Source of the DNA: Oscillospiraceae bacterium
Lineage (GTDB): Bacteria > Bacillota_A > Clostridia > Oscillospirales > Oscillospiraceae
NCBI GenBank assembly: GCA_021771675.1
Contig: JAETOP010000090.1
Coordinates: 1 to 15,188 of the forward strand
Length of the DNA: 15,188 bases
Direction of reading: 5' to 3'
This document shows positions 14,377 through 15,188 of the stretch, piece by piece. Position 1 is the stretch's first letter; each line of letters begins with the position of its first letter. Both the position numbers and the translations under genes were made by a program. The notes below the pieces were generated by a model that saw only the letters and a list, made by a program, of their open reading frames with translations, made no database searches and was not told the DNA's origin.

Positions 14377-15188
14377 ATGAACAGCCATAAGGTTGAGAAT
14401 ATAGCGGCAGTAATTTCCTACATTGAAGCGCATCTCAATGAAAAACTGGATTTAGACACTGTTGCAAATGCGGTTTGTTACTCCAAGTACCACTTGCACC
14501 GAATGTTTACGGACACGGTTGGCATCACACTCCACGACTATATACAGCGCCGACAACTGACCGAGGCGGCAAAACTGCTGGTGTTTTCAGAAAAGCCAAT
14601 TATTGAAATTGCGCTGATTGCTGGCTATGAAAGCCAGCAGGCTTTTACGTCTATCTTCAAGACTATGTATAAGCAAACACCGCTGGAGTATCGGCAAAAC
14701 GAGGTCTTTTACCCTCTGCAACTGGAGTTTACATTGAACAAAAATCCAACTGCTCCTGATACGATCATGCAGGAGATTTCTTATGCTACGCTGGCGGATA
14801 TTCCCGACTGGATGAATTTTATTACCCTTGTCATTGACGGTTTTCCCTGCCTTGACGAAAGTTCCCATCTGGAACAAGTCAAGCAGTATATTCAGCGGCG
14901 ACAGGCTTTAATTATGCGGGATGGCGCTACCATCATTGGGGCCGCCGCGTTTTCCTATCAGACTGGGAGCATCGACTTTTTGGCGGTGCATCCGCAGTAC
15001 CGGCATTATGGAGTGACAAAGGCTTTTCTTGACTTTATGATGTGCAATCTATTTATGGGCCGTGAAATCAGTATTACAACTTTCCGCGAGGGGGACAAGG
15101 CCGATACAGGCCAGCGAGAGGAATATAAGCGGCTGGGCTTTGCCGAGTCGGAGCTTCTCACGGAGTTTGGCTACCCCACCCAGCGGCT
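14377..15188 (+). CDS. AraC-family HTH fused to a GNAT-like domain (runs off window)
   Basis: Open to the window edge, 270 codons visible. Residues about 8-107 are an AraC/XylS HTH at the N-terminus (AAVISYIEAHLNEKLDLDTV, YSKYHLHRMFTDTVG, then IIEIALIAGYESQQAFTSIFK and TPLEYRQ). After a linker, residues about 165-270 have the strand-helix pattern of GNAT acetyltransferases: ALIMRDGATIIGAAAFSY, SIDFLAVHPQYRHYGVTKA, then RLGFAESELL. The acetyl-CoA loop reads R209-H-Y-G212-V-T214, where the family norm is RxxGxG/A, so pyrophosphate binding may be altered. The domain may sense a ligand rather than acetylate one. Start ATG 14377 is fixed by AAAGGAGG. Its own extended -10 promoter suggests independent transcription. 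Targets unknown. Confidence 0.85.
   Translation, partial: MNSHKVENIAAVISYIEAHLNEKLDLDTVANAVCYSKYHLHRMFTDTVGITLHDYIQRRQLTEAAKLLVFSEKPIIEIALIAGYESQQAFTSIFKTMYKQTPLEYRQNEVFYPLQLEFTLNKNPTAPDTIMQEISYATLADIPDWMNFITLVIDGFPCLDESSHLEQVKQYIQRRQALIMRDGATIIGAAAFSYQTGSIDFLAVHPQYRHYGVTKAFLDFMMCNLFMGREISITTFREGDKADTGQREEYKRLGFAESELLTEFGYPTQR

Overview
The window looks like chromosomal DNA of a gut clostridial Firmicute, most likely an Oscillospiraceae-type organism (Flavonifractor / Pseudoflavonifractor / Lawsonibacter kind). The grounds are strong AGGAGG-type ribosome binding sites, a GC-rich sugar-uptake operon, and flanks of lower GC carrying group II intron, mobilisation and drug-sensing genes typical of clostridial mobile DNA. 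The genus is inference.

Left end (1-2140): the 3' part of a group II intron. Its maturase/reverse transcriptase gene is truncated and frameshifted, and ribozyme domains V and VI follow it. The intron lies antisense inside an already decayed EFR1-type flavodoxin gene on the minus strand.

Drug-sensing style module (2297-4297): a promoter with a 19-bp spacer and a BmrR/MerR-like dyad drives a YhfC-family intramembrane protease gene that carries one frameshift in a T run. An AraC regulator with a GyrI-like ligand domain follows, and then a 17-bp perfect bidirectional terminator hairpin.

Centre (4309-10445): a complete maltodextrin-type utilisation locus. A LacI/MalR-type repressor (minus) diverges from an operon encoding a lipoprotein sugar-binding protein, two MalF/MalG-type permeases and a cytoplasmic GH13 neopullulanase/cyclomaltodextrinase-like enzyme. 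The same 12-bp operator-like sequence occurs once on each side of the operon promoter, in opposite orientations. There is no ATPase gene, so a shared MsmX-type ATPase elsewhere is expected.

Right-centre (10572-13044): an autoregulated MerR-TipAS regulator, an ABC ATPase and an ABC-2 permease in a tight operon. It has a textbook MerR promoter (19-bp spacer filled by a 23-bp dyad) and a strong terminator.

Right end (13058-15188): a graveyard of gene fragments. These are an unidentified minus-strand tail, the tail of a DUF3795-like gene, the N-terminal third of a MobA/MobL relaxase, and the N-terminus of an XRE-family HTH gene (minus). Then comes an AraC-HTH/GNAT fusion regulator that runs off the window.

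No CRISPR array, tRNA or rRNA was seen. I did not find a convincing wholly new system. The most interesting points are the orphan MerR-type promoter, the mirrored operator pair, the AraC-GNAT fusion and the layered mobile-element scars.
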